From Corbicula japonica (taxonomy: Eukaryota > Mollusca > Bivalvia > Venerida > Cyrenidae): a stretch of DNA of 64,000 nucleotides. The stretch covers positions 682,001-746,000 of the forward strand of contig JAZAYU010000117.1 of assembly GCA_038501625.1 (NCBI GenBank). Reading direction: 5' to 3'. A program made the position numbers and the translations under genes. Positions 32,833-45,160 of this stretch are shown here, one piece after another. Position 1 is the stretch's first letter, and each line of letters begins with the position of its first letter. The notes under the pieces were generated by a model. The model saw nothing but the letters and a program-made list of their open reading frames with translations, was not told the DNA's origin and made no database searches.

Positions 32833-34084
32833 ATTAGAATACATTGTGATTAGGAATCATTGATTATTTTCAACTGACTCTAAAATTCAGATAATTAACG
32901 GAATTAAATACTGGAATTGCTGTTACATGTACAGTCATAAGAAAGGAGAGTGCCGGGCGCATTCACGCTTGAGAAATGTAACCCCACCAAAATTTACCCG
33001 AACAATAGACTTTCATGGGGATAATATCGTTTCAAATACATTGCTGTGCTAAAATGACACAAAGAGCTTCAGCGCGAACCACTTACCCAACTAAATTTAT
33101 TAATCACAGATTCACAATTTCTCTTACATAATTTTATTTATTGCTATTGTGATGCGTATGTTTATACGATATAGAAACAATCAAAGCTGACAAAAACGTT
33201 GCCGGTCTGAAAGAGGATGTCATTTTTACAGTTTAATTGATTACATTATTGCTTGTAGAAACGGGGCGATGTTTAACAGACTCCCGAATCATATTCAAGA
33301 TGCATGAAACTTTGATCGATGAAATAGATGAAATGGAAGTGTGAAAGCTACCGAACACGAAAATATGAAAACATGGCAAGCATATGGCGGTGAACATGGA
33401 ACCTTAAATGCGGTGTTTTCAAAACAATATCTTTAACAGAGGGAAAGAGAGCGATATGGTTTTATTTAATTATAAACACCCATTAAAAGTACGGAGTCAA
33501 TTAAAACTTCTAATCGAAACTCAACATTCTTCTCAACCGAAAGCAGGGTAGCGCACTCAATCAGGTTGGGTTTTCGCGTATTTTTCCAGTAATTTCTGGA
33601 CCAAACTTGATCAGATAAACAGCGTCGTACTCCTATTAAAAGCATTTTGAAATTCATCGACATTTAATCTTCTGCTGCCGTTTTCTGTATTCAAATGATA
33701 CTGCCTCTTTTAAAAAAAGGGTGTCTTAAATGTTTGAGAAACAGCAGCAAATTGATATTTTCATGTTAAATGTGTGCACGACATTCTCAAGGTAAAGTAG
33801 TATTGCTACTCTGGAAAGGGGTTTGTAAGTCAAGGTTACATTAATCAATCTATTAAAAGCCATTTAGCAATGCACTGTATGCGAAGCTATTTCATCATGT
33901 TTTTTAAGTCATTTTTTTTCTTACTTCACCCATCTTTCTTTTCTCAGCATAAGGCATATTAATTTGGAATCATAATTTTTCAGGGTGGTTCTACTTTCGC
34001 GTATTTTGAAGTTAGAAAATTTGGAATAGCAAAGCTACAGTGGTATTTTAAGAGCTTGACGTTCAGTGGTATTTTAAAGACTAG
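32833..34084. other. Non-coding stretch with an inverted R1 fragment at 33362-33425
   Basis: The minus strand of 33362-33425 reads ACACCGCATTTAAGGTTCCATG and CACCGCCATATG, matching the upstream part of the extended R1 copies. The rest shows no gene. Confidence 0.5.
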
Positions 34085-34345
34085 GCGGCGGGATAGAAAT
34101 ACTAGTATTCATTTCCTTTACTGCCAATGAACAGGATCAATCAAACCGACCCTGCAATATTATCGTGCTCGGTGGTTTTCAAAGTTCCCCTTGTATCTTA
34201 TTAAATATCACAGTACTGCAGCGTTGTTTATACCTTGCGGCGGCTGTAAAATGTCTCCCCGTACATTCAATCAGTGCTGTTATAGGTAATGTCCGTTGAA
34301 GTTTATATTTAGATATATTTATGCAAATAATGGGTAGCGTTTAGG
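34085..34345 (+). repeat. Dispersed repeat R1 copy
   Basis: TAGGCGGCGGG, ATTTCCTTTACTGCC, CAGGATC...GACCCTG (inner hairpin with one mismatch), GTGCTCGGTGG, CAGCGTTGTTTATACC and GTCTCCCCGTACATTCAATC. Confidence 0.85.
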
Positions 34346-34544
34346 TCTTTACGGCGTCAATAAAAGCAATCTAACAATATTTTGATATGTTTTGTGTGTG
34401 TTTGTTTTCTTTTTTTCACCTTATTCTATATTGGTGGTAAAGTTTTATTCTTATATGAGACAAAATCACATGCAGAAAACACATCCAGAAAAATAGTACT
34501 GGGCAGTCACAATTTCGAATGACAAAAAAGTACCTATGTAAGTA

Positions 34545-34590
34545 AGTATGTGTTTTGTGAGTGTGGCGATTCCTGATATGCATATTTTAC
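34545..34590 (-). repeat. Inverted R2 head within copy A
   Basis: The minus strand reads AATATGCATATCAGGAATCG then CCACACTCACA, the R2 start. Confidence 0.7.
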
Positions 34591-34949
34591 TGTTATAACA
34601 TTTGACATGAAAAGTGATAACTTTAAAGTACGATAAACAGGCAGAAAGCTTGATTGGAAAGACGACTAAGGATATAATAATGTCTTTGGATTCGTAAAGT
34701 CAAATAACTGATCGCATTGATAAACGATTTCATAATTTAATATGTACATCAACCAAATGCAGGTAATTCATAAGTTATACCGACACATTTTAAAGTAATG
34801 TTTATGCATGCAATTAACTATAAATCCGCGTTTTAACAACCTTATATGTGGCAATACAGGTACAGTATGATGTAAAAATTTCAGTTTAAAAACAATTTTA
34901 CTTTGAGTCTTATTAAAAGTCAGCTCGATTTGACACTTAAATACATTGC

Positions 34950-35315
34950 ACATGAATTGTACGTATATTCGTACAATATGAATAATACCTAGATATGGCG
35001 AGATAGTACAAGTGCGGTACTAACTCAACCACAGCCGGGTTACATACACCCCCTCCAGATTGGAATTCGTCCTCGAATTTCCATTGAGTACAAAGATTCA
35101 CTTGTGGAGTTATCTCGATGTGTTTAAACATCCATGGCATGTCCCTCATTGGGCGCCATTTGTAACAACGGTTCTGAAAAATCCACGCCTGAACCAAGGA
35201 TTGAACCCGGGACCACTCGCATGCTAGTCCGGTGCTCTACCACGTCGTTATAAAAGCTAGCTCTATGGCGAGATAGTACAAGTGCGGTACTAACTCAACC
35301 ACAGCCGTGTAACAT
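34950..35315 (-). mobile_element. tRNA-derived (SINE-like) insertion with 44-bp direct repeats
   Basis: The minus strand has an A box-like GTGGTAGAGCACCGG (35229-35243) and B box-like GGGTTCAATCC (35198-35208), as in tRNA genes. The unit is bracketed by identical 44-bp direct repeats (34994-35037 and 35264-35307; each starts TATGGCGAGATAGTACAAG). Copy B of the local duplication lacks this segment, so it is an insertion. The cloverleaf pairs poorly, so it is not a functional tRNA gene. The 86-codon minus-strand frame is incidental. Confidence 0.7.
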
Positions 35316-36604
35316 TAACTATCGGTATAAGTACACAAAAATATATAACAATAATTGTAGAAAATGTTGCTCTCTTGTTTTTAAATTCCTATCTCATCTT
35401 TGTACATTTAAAAGTTGCAAGCACTTCAGGCGTGGATTATAAGATCTCATTTAATATAAGAAATGTGGCTTCAAACGATAACTAAAGTAATAACAGCCCT
35501 ATCTTGGGGATTTTATGTCACGTACTCTGAAGATCAAGTAAACTAATTTGTCAAAAAATTGTTTAATTTAATCTTTAGTACATCGCTTTACCATTTATTA
35601 TCCGACTTAAGTTAAATTAGAAGTAATCACTGTAAGTCTTCGCAATAGCTTATACGTGTAATTATCGTTTTTTTATTTGCACTCTTCTCCTCTCTACTTT
35701 CAGGTGTCGCAAATAAAGTAATATTCCTTTGTAATATTCTCAAGTAAGACAAAGTCACATGCCGGAACACAACCAGAAGAAAAGAAATAGTTCTGGAAAA
35801 TCACAATTTCGAGTGACAAAAATGAACTTATTGGCATTTTACATGGTAAGATATCTGCATTGGGCAAAAAGTAAGATGAACAGGCAGAAATGTTGGTTAA
35901 AAAGAGGGTGACATCTGCAAAGAAAAAAAAAACGTTTGGATATGTGCAGTCATATTATTGATCGCATTGATAAACAATTTCATAATTTATTATGTGCATT
36001 AACCAAATGTAGGTAGTTGATAAGTTATACCGAAACATATTTACGCATACAAGAAACATCCGCGATTTTACAACCTCACATATGTGACAATACAGTTACA
36101 GGCACAGTATGATGTACAACTTTACTTGGTGTCTGCGCTATCAGTCAAGAGCGCAATACAGTTATGTAAATAATTTTTATCCAGCTCGATTTGCCACATA
36201 CATACAATTGGAAAAATATACTTAATATCGGTATAAGTGCACACACATATTAAAGAATGTCGAATTGTTGACCTGATTTTTTAAAATTCCTATCTCAACT
36301 GTGTACTTTTACAAGTAGTTAACACTTAAACAATTATAAATCTCATTTTATGAATTCGGAAGTAATGTGGCTTCATGCGGTAACTACAGTGATTGGCCCG
36401 ATTTTTGGGGATTTCATGGCACGCACTTTAAGACGGATCACTTAAACTAATTTAACAAAACATAATTAATTTAATCTTTAGTACATCGCTTGATCATTTA
36501 TTATCCGACTTCAGTTAAACTAGAATAATTATTGTAAGTCTTCGTGGTAGCTCATACACCAATTTTCTTTTTCTTATTTGCACTCTTCCCTTCTCTAATT
36601 TTTG

Positions 36605-36665
36605 GCTGTCTACTGGATGGATGAGGCCATTTCAGATATGCATATTTCCCTTCTACGTAGAGTCT
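36605..36665 (-). repeat. Inverted R2 head after copy B
   Basis: The minus strand reads AAATATGCATATCTGAAATG, GCCTCATCCATCC and AGTAGACAGCC. Confidence 0.7.
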
Positions 36666-36884
36666 TTTCCTAGTGCGTTTTAAATTTTAAGTCATAACAT
36701 TGCAATTACCTATGATCTAATCCTATATCAGTTACATTCAGAGAAAGTAGTTACATGTATACGTAATTTAAAAGCTTTATCTAGTCACTTAAACATGAAT
36801 GGTAATGTTGGCAAGTTATTATCGCTATGGTAACGAAAAAGACATCACGAAGCATATAGTTTCGATATGCATAGTTTAATGTTC

Positions 36885-37250
36885 AATCTCACTAAAGTCA
36901 GATCTAACAAAATGTTATGTTAGATCTAATGACAGGCCGCAGATACCGTACATTTATAGCGGTTTATCCCGATTACTATTTTTAGAAATTGTCAACACAG
37001 GAAGCATGATTTATAACGCTCGCAAAATGATCTGAAGATGTCATTACATTAGAAATAAATGCAACTCTTTCCATGGTTTAAATTACTATGTTTACTTTCA
37101 CTTTTGCAATTTTGTAGGCGACAATCTGGTTGGTTGAAAGGGTTTGTGATAAAAACACGTTTTAGTTACTCGTCGTCAGTTCCTGATAGCGTAGCTGTTT
37201 TCAGATGATTTTAATCAGATTGTTCACTATTGTACGTTTTGAGATCGCTG
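36885..37250 (+). repeat. Dispersed about 370-bp repeat R6 (copy 1)
   Basis: Starts AATCTCACTAAAGTCAGATC with a hairpin AGATCTAACA...TGTTAGATCT. Continues with ACGCTCGCAAAATGATCTGA, TACTTTCACTTTTGC, GTTACTCGTCGTCAG and TCCTGATAGCGTAGC. The same order occurs at 46945-47345. Confidence 0.85.
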
Positions 37251-37999
37251 TGTAAATAGGACCCCCTTCCTATAATGTGCATTCTACACACACATGTAAT
37301 GTAGTGAATTCCTGAAACTAAAACTTGTCAAATCAAAAACATACATGTATGACGTTATCATCGCCAAGTTATATATACGAAAGAATATATTTCAACAGAA
37401 AAAAGCAAAACGAGAAAGCATGATGACTACATAATTATAATTTTGATTTGAAAATTTTCGTTAAAAATAGCAAGATGATAGTTATATTTTGAAAATAACA
37501 CATTGAGTTTAAATTTTTGTTCTCGCTTGTCGATTACAAATTCAAATAAATAAACACTTAACTCGTTTGGCTTGATTCCATAATAAATTTAAATTTGTTA
37601 AAACTAATTATTATTTAAGTGAAATACTATAATAGGAGGAAACTGTAAACTTCATTATTTGAACAGCAAACCGGCATCTTTTAGGAACAGCATCTCAACA
37701 CTTACTATATTTCTGCTTTAAGTGCAGCCTCAGTACATCTATGACTTGGTTTCTATCAATGATTAAAGAGGAAAACATGGACGGAACTAAAAAATTCATA
37801 AACTCTCGACAGGGGACAAGGTAATTCAAATATAAAGCAGGAGGTTTATCCATAGGGTTATTGAACAAAACCCAAATGTATTTTGGCAGGGATATTGAAA
37901 CAACCTAGTAAACTGAACAAAATGAAAACTTACAATTTTTTAATTCAAATTTTCATATCTGGACATTTGATAAAGCGGAAAGATGTTGTTATGTTTTTA
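37251..37999. other. AT-rich non-coding stretch
   Basis: No gene or repeat recognised. Confidence 0.5.
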
Positions 38000-38440
38000 C
38001 AGGGCTCAACGTTATCTCCTCTTTTCTATATCATGATGAGATCGATAACTTTTAACATAAAAGTCTCAAACATATTATTTGACTGTCAAATTTAGAAGTT
38101 TATGGCGTGTACAGAAGAAAAAACACAATCGTTAAAGCCTACTGAAGCAAAGACATAAAATACAGATATTTAAATATCCGATTTTGCAAATTACCTCCCT
38201 TTGAATTAAAAAAAGAACAAAATCCAACGCTCAATGTTCCTCAACCATGTATTCGTTTTCTTGTTTCTTTTTTCTTGTTTCTTTTTTTGAAACCGATTGA
38301 TACTGAACCGACAACTACCAAGATAAACATACTGGTGATCGAATTTCTTTAGATACATGGATTCACTTGCATTATTTTTGTAATAGGAGTTTTCCATATT
38401 ATTTTTTTGTCAAGTTTTCATTTAGGCTCAGTATATATAA
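38000..38440 (+). repeat. Dispersed repeat R5 (copy 2)
   Basis: Same motif order as 25065-25475, with a CTTGTTTCTTTTTT duplication at 38260-38290 as its main difference. Confidence 0.8.
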
Positions 38441-40185
38441 AACAAGACAAATCATTGAAACAAAAGTAAGTTACATTTGTAACGTGCTTTGTTTATTTGT
38501 TCATCTTAAAATATCTTATATAAACCCAGGTTGCTTGTTCCTTCTCTACTTTGAGACTTTGTATGGAGGCCATGTTTTCTGGATGTGGTCTTTCATTCCA
38601 TCATTAGCGTTAAACACAAAACAAATACAAACAAACTGTAGAAAGAAAATTAAACTAACTTTAAAAAGAATACAAACCTAATGAAAAAATAATATAAACT
38701 CACTGAAAAAGACAGGTTTAATTAAACATGTCAACAAACTGAAACGAAGCTCAACACAAACACGTTCATTTTCAGTTCGTTCATTCATTTTGTAATACAT
38801 TCAAAATTTAGTAATTGAAAAACATAATTGTTGAAAATATTGACCTACATTTAAAAAAAATCCTTTCCCAAAGTTTGCAATATCCTCAGCGGTAGGCATG
38901 TGGTAAGTAAATGTAAATGTCATTTTCTGGAAATCATACGGCTTCATATTCTAGAAAACGATGCATAAAGTAATAACAATCCTGTTTATTTCGGGTTTCT
39001 ATGGCAACCATTACGTTAGTTAAACTAAAATAATAGACAGAAAAATGGTTGGGCACTTCCGTTTATTATCCAAATGTACTTAAGCTAGAATAAAATTGCA
39101 TATTAACACAGTTTTTAATGTTCTTTTCACATGAGCCCTTGCTTTTACATTTTTTTCTTTAAATTTGTAGACTGAGATTGTTTTTCAATTTAAACAACTT
39201 TTTAACATTGCAAGTAGTTACGAATTTTAGCCTGTTTCAGGAGAACTTCGATGAAAGCAGTTTTACGACAGGCTTACAATTGCATATTAATACAACTAGT
39301 TTGCCCTTATATTCAAGAAATAAATCCATTAACAGGGGTTCCATTTTACCCGGGAGATGAGCCTTTGACTCTTGGAATTTTTAAAACTCCTCCGTTTGAC
39401 CCCCATCATTTTATCTGAACGGTCATTTTTTACTTAAATTAGGGGTATTTTGGCCATAAATCGCCAGAATCCACTAAACAGTTACCAAAATGACCCTTGA
39501 GATTCAGTAGCTAGTGGAACCCCTGCATTAAGTATGTTTTGATATTACAAACCTTAACCTACCTATTCACAGTTCAGGGTTAACGTTTCTAGGTCTCAGA
39601 TTTGGTAAATGTTAATAGGGACTTTATGTAATGCCAATAAATGCAAGGAGCAAATTTCGCCAAAATATTGGAAAATCTGTACAATATCGGGGCTGTTGTG
39701 AATGAATATTGCTGGGTTAAAATCATTATGATAATTTGGTTTGAAATAAAGTCATTCTAACATTGAATATGTTACAATTCACATCCCGTTTACTATGTTT
39801 AAAGGTCTTTTTCTCAGTTAATATTATAACTTCTGATATTTTAAAACTTAGTTTTTCTTAATCTGTGACCATACACCTATAATGTAAGAAATGTTTACAC
39901 AACAATGTTGCTGTTGGCTTCTACTCTTATCGTCCTATACATTATGTGCCTTTGATCATTCTATAAAGTCCTCTCGTATAATCAATCAATTTTGTTTTCA
40001 CTTATGTTCTTTGAAGGTCGCTTTGCAAGATAGTTATGTATGTTGATAGTAAATGTAGTTCTAGATTAATTAGTACATCTAGTTCTAGATTAATTTTTGT
40101 TTTAATACGTCGACCGGTTGAAAGATGTGTTTAGATTCGGATAATGTTCATTTTCTTCAAGGATAAACTTCCTGTCCCTTAATTT
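38441..40185. other. Non-coding stretch
   Basis: Frames at 38367-38681 and 39178-39360 have no recognisable domains. TCTAGATTAATT is repeated at 40062 and 40085. Nothing else supportable. Confidence 0.45.
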
Positions 40186-40189
40186 GGAC

Positions 40190-40490
40190 TGTAACTTGAT
40201 ATGTAGGATTTATATTCTCAGATCTCCTGTCTTAATTATATTGTGATCATTTTGACCTATTTTGACCTATTGGTTTTTCGCTTTCGATTAAGTTTAATTC
40301 TTTACCATGTGACCATGGATTGTGCAAATATTGAGTTGAGCTGATCGTAAGTCTAAGCGGCGTAAGCCGAAATACGCATTTCCATTATAATTGCCAGTGA
40401 CTAGGCTTAATCAACATTGGTTAAAGCGTGCCCGCAATATGTTTGTATTTTTTGTGTTCGAAAGCTTTTACAGTTCACATAACATCTATC
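40190..40490 (+). repeat. Dispersed repeat R1, diverged copy
   Basis: ATATGTAGGATTTATATTCT, AATATTGAGTTGAGCTGATC, TACGCATTTCCATTATAATT, TAGGCTTAATCAACATTGG and TTTGTGTTCGAAAGC keep the R1 order. Shortly after it, TGACGTCA lies at 40585-40592. Confidence 0.7.
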
Positions 40491-41019
40491 TGTTAACTAA
40501 CATCTAACACAACTTTTCTAAGAACGTAGCTGATTAACAAGGAGAAAAATATTAATCAAACAAGAAAATATTCAACTTGCTTGATGACGTCATGAGAGCG
40601 TTGCCTTGACAACGGGCGCTTTGTACCGCAGATATTTCTTTTTTCTGCATTAAATTTCAATATTTATTTATTTATTTTTGAAGGATATGATAAAAGTATC
40701 CGAAACGCGTGTCATGTAAAACAAAAAAGTAACCTTTTTTTTTAGGAAATGTTTAATTAAGCTCGGGTGAGGCCTGCTTACTAACATTCTTTCCTGGAAA
40801 TCTAATATTGGCTTGTAATAAAGGACACCTCCTGACAAATCCTTTACAATCTACATATCTTCATCTGGTCACATAGGAATCTTTATGGAGGTATGTTTTA
40901 CCTATCAAACAATTCATACCAAAGCATTATAGAAGGGAATTCAATCGATAAGTAACATTAAACATGTACCGATGAATTACGCACTGTACACTGTACGCGA
41001 AACGAGGCAAATTGGGGCA

Positions 41020-41172
41020 ATTTAAGTAAATCAATTAATCAGTAAGTTCATTAATCAGTTGATTTAACTAATTTGAATTAATCAGTAAGTCCATCAATCA
41101 GTTTATTTAATTTTTAATTAATTTGAATTCATCATTAAGTCCATTAATCAGTTGATTTAAATAATTTGAGTT
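41020..41172 (+). repeat. Tandem repeat, three units of about 50-58 bp
   Basis: AATCAGTAAGTYCATYAATCAG recurs at about 41036 and 41082, and a CATTAAGTCCATTAATCAG variant at about 41132, each followed by TTGATTTAA-like sequence. Confidence 0.8.
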
Positions 41173-41810
41173 AAACAAAATGTATGTTTTGATACAAAGT
41201 CTGAAGGGATGTTTATAATTATTCATCTGAAACAGGTAAGAAAAGTTAAGATAATTTTTTTATATTCTCTAGGTTAAATACAATCGTGTAACCTTTTCCG
41301 TATAATTAACGATATAAGGGGAATTATCGTGTAACAATCTTCACGTGCAGAGATAGGATTGTTATCTGTCACCCCGATCCTTCAATATACTGCTTCTACT
41401 TAATGTACTTTCCGAAGAATTAATAGTTTTAATAACATTTTTATAATTATCGGATGGCTATTCCTTACTCAATTAAAAATACGTTTTATTGCTAAAATGA
41501 CTAAAGTTAAAGCCATAGATCGCTGAAGTCAGTAAATTTCTGATTTTCAACGATTTAAACTTTTTCTCATGTACAAAAACATAAATAATAAAGGTGTCCA
41601 TTATTTTATTTAAAAAAAAGTTTTACTTTTCATAAAATGTTTTTTAATTTGAGGTTAACAGTAAATTGCAGCTTTTTGTAATTTGTTCTTAAAATGACAC
41701 GCCAACACCAAAATTATTAATTTTCAAGAAAATAAAAAAATAAGTACATGGTTCAAAGAAGAAAGAAACATGTTTATAAAATATTTTGATTATTTCATTT
41801 GCATTCTCAT
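41173..41810. other. AT-rich non-coding stretch
   Basis: No gene or repeat recognised. Confidence 0.5.
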
Positions 41811-41814
41811 TTCA

Positions 41815-42420
41815 TCCTTTGAACAGGCTTATTCATACCAAGTCTGCTACAGTATTTAGTATTTGTCGTGTTTAGTGTACATTTGTATTTCAACTTTCTT
41901 TCTCCATCTACTTAATTATCACAATTTCGTGTGGCGGCTGTAAAATGTCTTCCCGTACATTTAATCAGTTATATTATCAGTTACAATCTTTTATGACCGT
42001 TGAGCACAGTACAGAATTTGCGTAAATTTTGAGAAGCGCTTACCCAGGGTTTGGCGGCGTGCACAGTAACATGCATTTCCTTACTGCTCACGAACCTGCT
42101 AAAACAAACAAGCCTGCAATACTTTGTATTCGCCGTGTTTTGTGGATATCAATGTTCCTTTTGATCTTTAAACTATTACAATTTCTTGTGGCGGTTGTAA
42201 TGAGTCTCCCCGTACATTCAATCAGTTCAATTATATCTTTTAAGGCCGTTAGGGCAGGGTAATAAAATTTGTGAAGTATTGAGAAACGCTTAAACCTAGG
42301 CGGTGTGCACAGTAATATGCATATCAATTAGACTAAGTGCTCATAAATAGGCCTGCTCTTTTGTGTTTTTTTTTCATGTTCAATGGCTTAAAGTTCTTTT
42401 CCATCAATACATATACACAT
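41815..42420 (+). repeat. R1 tandem array, two to three units of about 255 bp
   Basis: TCTTCCCGTACATTTAATCAG (about 41948) and GTCTCCCCGTACATTCAATC (about 42204) are one period apart. GGCGGCGTGCACAGTAACATGC (42052) and GGCGGTGTGCACAGTAATATGC (42300) likewise. This shows that R1 can be head-to-tail tandem. The inner hairpin is eroded in each unit. Confidence 0.85.
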
Positions 42421-42424
42421 ATCA

Positions 42425-43830
42425 TATTATGTCTGAACATTAATGTTTCATTACTCCATCAATTAGCTTTTCTGCACTTAGCAGCTCAAAACCTATAACG
42501 TTAATGCTTTGAAAACTAGTTATAAGTTTCCTCGTTATATCATATTACTAGTATTAAATCTGATCAATTGATGTTGCCAGTTAATTAGCATCTTTAAAGA
42601 TGTGGAAGCTTTATTTCACTGAATGCAAGGGAGTTAATCATTACTGAGTTTAATAATTTGCACAAACAGAACACAAAACTGCAAACTTTGTTATACTGGT
42701 GAAATAAATAGATAAACACTTTCTGTACTGATCCAGACCGCGCCGATATGTTAACATTTTCTTTTATTTCCATATAAAATGTTTTGAAATTTGTTCATCT
42801 TGAAATTTAAACTATCTCACTGTTAAGATAACTTATGTGCTGCCGGGAAAGGTGGTCTTAATCACATCGGGGTGAAACTGCTTTTTTTAAATCGATAGTA
42901 TTTTCCAAAACACAATACTTTCTAGGAGAACAAATGATAACGTAAAACAATGCAAACAGCGAACGGACGTAGGCGTCATCTTTTAATATACAGCGTTATA
43001 ACCATTTGGATACAACGATAGAAAATGCTTTTTAATTCGCTGATCGACCTAACCACAAAATTCTCAAAAATGTGTATCCAACAAATATTATACAAATGTG
43101 TTAACTTTGCCATTCATGAAATATGGGTTTTGTGGATAAATACAAACATTTCTGTCAAGTCTTATCAACATCTACGCAGTAATAAAGTAAACATACTGGA
43201 CCTTTATCAATGGAATTTAAATAGCACATTACGATTACTGATATCATTTGCAATTTGCAACCTATTAGCCACACGATACTCATCAACAATAAAATTAATT
43301 AAATTGCTTAACGAGTGAAATAAATTCGAAAAGCATTAAGGAAATTGGATTTCAAAACTCTAGGAAATGATTTTTTAAAATCGAACTATTGCTAAATCGC
43401 ATTATACTTCAGAATACAAAACGTATTTTCCAATTTAAGCTGAAATGATGTCCATTCATTTTAAGAATCTCTTTTAATTTTTTTCGAATATTTTCTGATT
43501 CATATCAAGATTTTTGTGTGAAAGATCTCTTATAAAAAAGAACTGTTAGATATGCTAAGATGTTTCTTGGTGGTCTTTAAGTCTTTGTGTCGGTTTTATT
43601 AAATTTACTTGCCATGGTTAGTTCTTATCCTTACGTTTTAGAATGATATTAAATAGGTAAAGTACTTTTAGTCTAGTCGTATGGCATTGCATGATTATAA
43701 TTCAACATGTAAATGATATTAAATTATATTTATTTATTTATTTCCGGAACGCTTTCTTTCCAATCCCACCATATTATTTTTCTGACATCATGATTGAATT
43801 GAAATTTATTTAATATCTAAACATGTGTTA
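42425..43830. other. AT-rich non-coding stretch
   Basis: The 97-codon frame 43025-43318 has no recognised domain and an AT-driven composition (Leu, Ile, Asn, Lys). I do not call it. Confidence 0.45.
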
Positions 43831-43834
43831 TAAA

Positions 43835-44175
43835 AATGTGAAATGTGCATAATCAGGAGTCGCCTCACTCACAAAACACAGCTTCCCCATGCAGCAAAAA
43901 AAGAAGAGAGGAAAAGAGATCATGTTGTAATAAGTATGTCAATTCAAATTAGACGCCACAATCAATTAACGACATAGAGAACCCTTTGGGTTACCGCCTT
44001 GGAAAGGTCAGTGGCAAAACAAATTGCCACGGGGGTTTAAACCAGGTTCTTGGGTGCACCAGCCACACACTTGCCCAAGCAGGTTCTCATATCAACAAAC
44101 AAGTACAAGTTGTCTTGGTAAAATAACTCCAACTCATCAGCTTAACAATAATGCATGCACAAGCACACGAACATA
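43835..44175 (+). repeat. Dispersed repeat R2, long copy (about 340 bp)
   Basis: Full order: GTGAAATGTGCATAATCAGG, CAAAACACAGCTTCCCC, AAGAGAGGAAAAGAGATC, TTACCGCCTTGGAAAGGTCA, AATTGCCACGGGGGTTTAAA, TTGGGTGCACC, CACACTTGCCC, CATATCAACAAACAAGTAC and TCATCAGCTTAACAAT. It serves as the reference copy of R2. Confidence 0.85.
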
Positions 44176-44756
44176 TAAAGCATAAGAAGCTTATAGCATT
44201 GCAAAGCCAAACGGTCGAGTATTCAGGGATCTTATCAAGACAAGAGCCTATGAAGTCAAGTTGGCTAGAACACGATGACAGGGATAAAGTTAAAAAATGA
44301 CAGAAAGCTAAGACTAAGATTTTCCGAAGTAAAACGCAATTTCTTATTTATGATATGCATTTAAAGTTCATTTGTAGACTATTAAGAACGTTCTTATACC
44401 AATAGATGTTAACTTTTACAACATTGAACGGTAAGATATAAATATAAACAATGCATACATATTTTAAAACTCCGAAAGAACCATATCAGACCTCATATCA
44501 TAGTCCGGTGAATGTTTGCAAATCCAATGAATTTGCAAGCTCTGCTACTTTTTCTAAGAGCTTAATTCTTTTTTCATAAATATACAGTAAAGGGGAATAG
44601 TGGTAATAAGTTTTAAACTAATATCACGTATTTAGAAAAGACATTGCTTTGTGTCCTCACAAACGGCACAGTTCGAGTAAGCAACATATAATTGGAAGTT
44701 GATAGAGAATTACAGTAAAAACCATCCTCGCTCAATGAAAAATGATCATTGTAAAA
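44176..44756. other. AT-rich non-coding stretch
   Basis: No gene or repeat recognised. Confidence 0.5.
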
Positions 44757-45160
44757 CCCATTTTCTCTTTTTATTTTATGCTTTTTAGTGAATTATAGAA
44801 TTTTCCAGGTGAAATAAAAGTAATATTTCGCTGTTTTCAAACAGTGGAATATCATTTTTATTTTTCACTGATTTTTTTTCACTTTGGTACTCAAACGCAA
44901 TTAACATACCAAATTAGAAAACGGGCTACAATTTGTATTTTTGACGTTATGACGTCACGTCATAAACAAGCGGTTTTGGCGCCATTTTTTCAAACTTTTT
45001 CGTCAAATTCACGTTAATTTTGCACTAAAAGCAAAAAAATTAAAAGGAAATTTGTTGTTACCAGTGAAAGCTTCGCCACTCCTAAAAATAAGTATTCCGG
45101 AGCTCACTCGGTGAAAGATATTTCTATCTAACACTGGTAAAACAAATATCCCCTATTTCT
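44757..45160 (-). mobile_element. Double-palindrome foldback element (copy 3), inverted, with TGACGTCA
   Basis: Collinear with the reverse complement of 32410-32832: GTGAATTATAGAATTTTCC, CTGTTTTCAAACAGTGG, TGACGTCA (44950-44957), CATAAACAAGCGGTTTTGGC, TTTTGCACTAAAAGC, TTACCAGTGAAAGC, then a shortened palindrome arm ending ACACTGGTAAAACAAATATC. Confidence 0.85.

Larger units (their letters stand above)
34400..36610 (+). repeat. Local tandem duplication, about 0.9-1.3 kb per copy
   Basis: Copy A (about 34440-35700) and copy B (about 35720-36600) align over their length: ACAATTTCGARTGACAAAAA, TGATCGCATTGATAAAC, ATAAGTTATACCGA, ATCGGTATAAGT, TTTAGTACATCGCTT, TTATTATCCGACTT. Copy A is longer because it carries the tRNA-derived insertion at about 34950-35315, and an inverted R2 head at 34545-34590. 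Both copies end against inverted R2-like sequence, so the unit may itself be a transposon. No coding frame. Confidence 0.85.

Noticed and set aside
34937..35197. 86-codon minus-strand frame
   Set aside because: It lies inside the tRNA-derived insertion.
35170..35245. Functional tRNA gene on the minus strand
   Set aside because: The anticodon and acceptor stems do not pair properly although both internal boxes are recognisable.
43025..43318. 97-codon plus-strand frame
   Set aside because: AT-driven composition, no domain, no context; expected by chance in 64 kb of such DNA.
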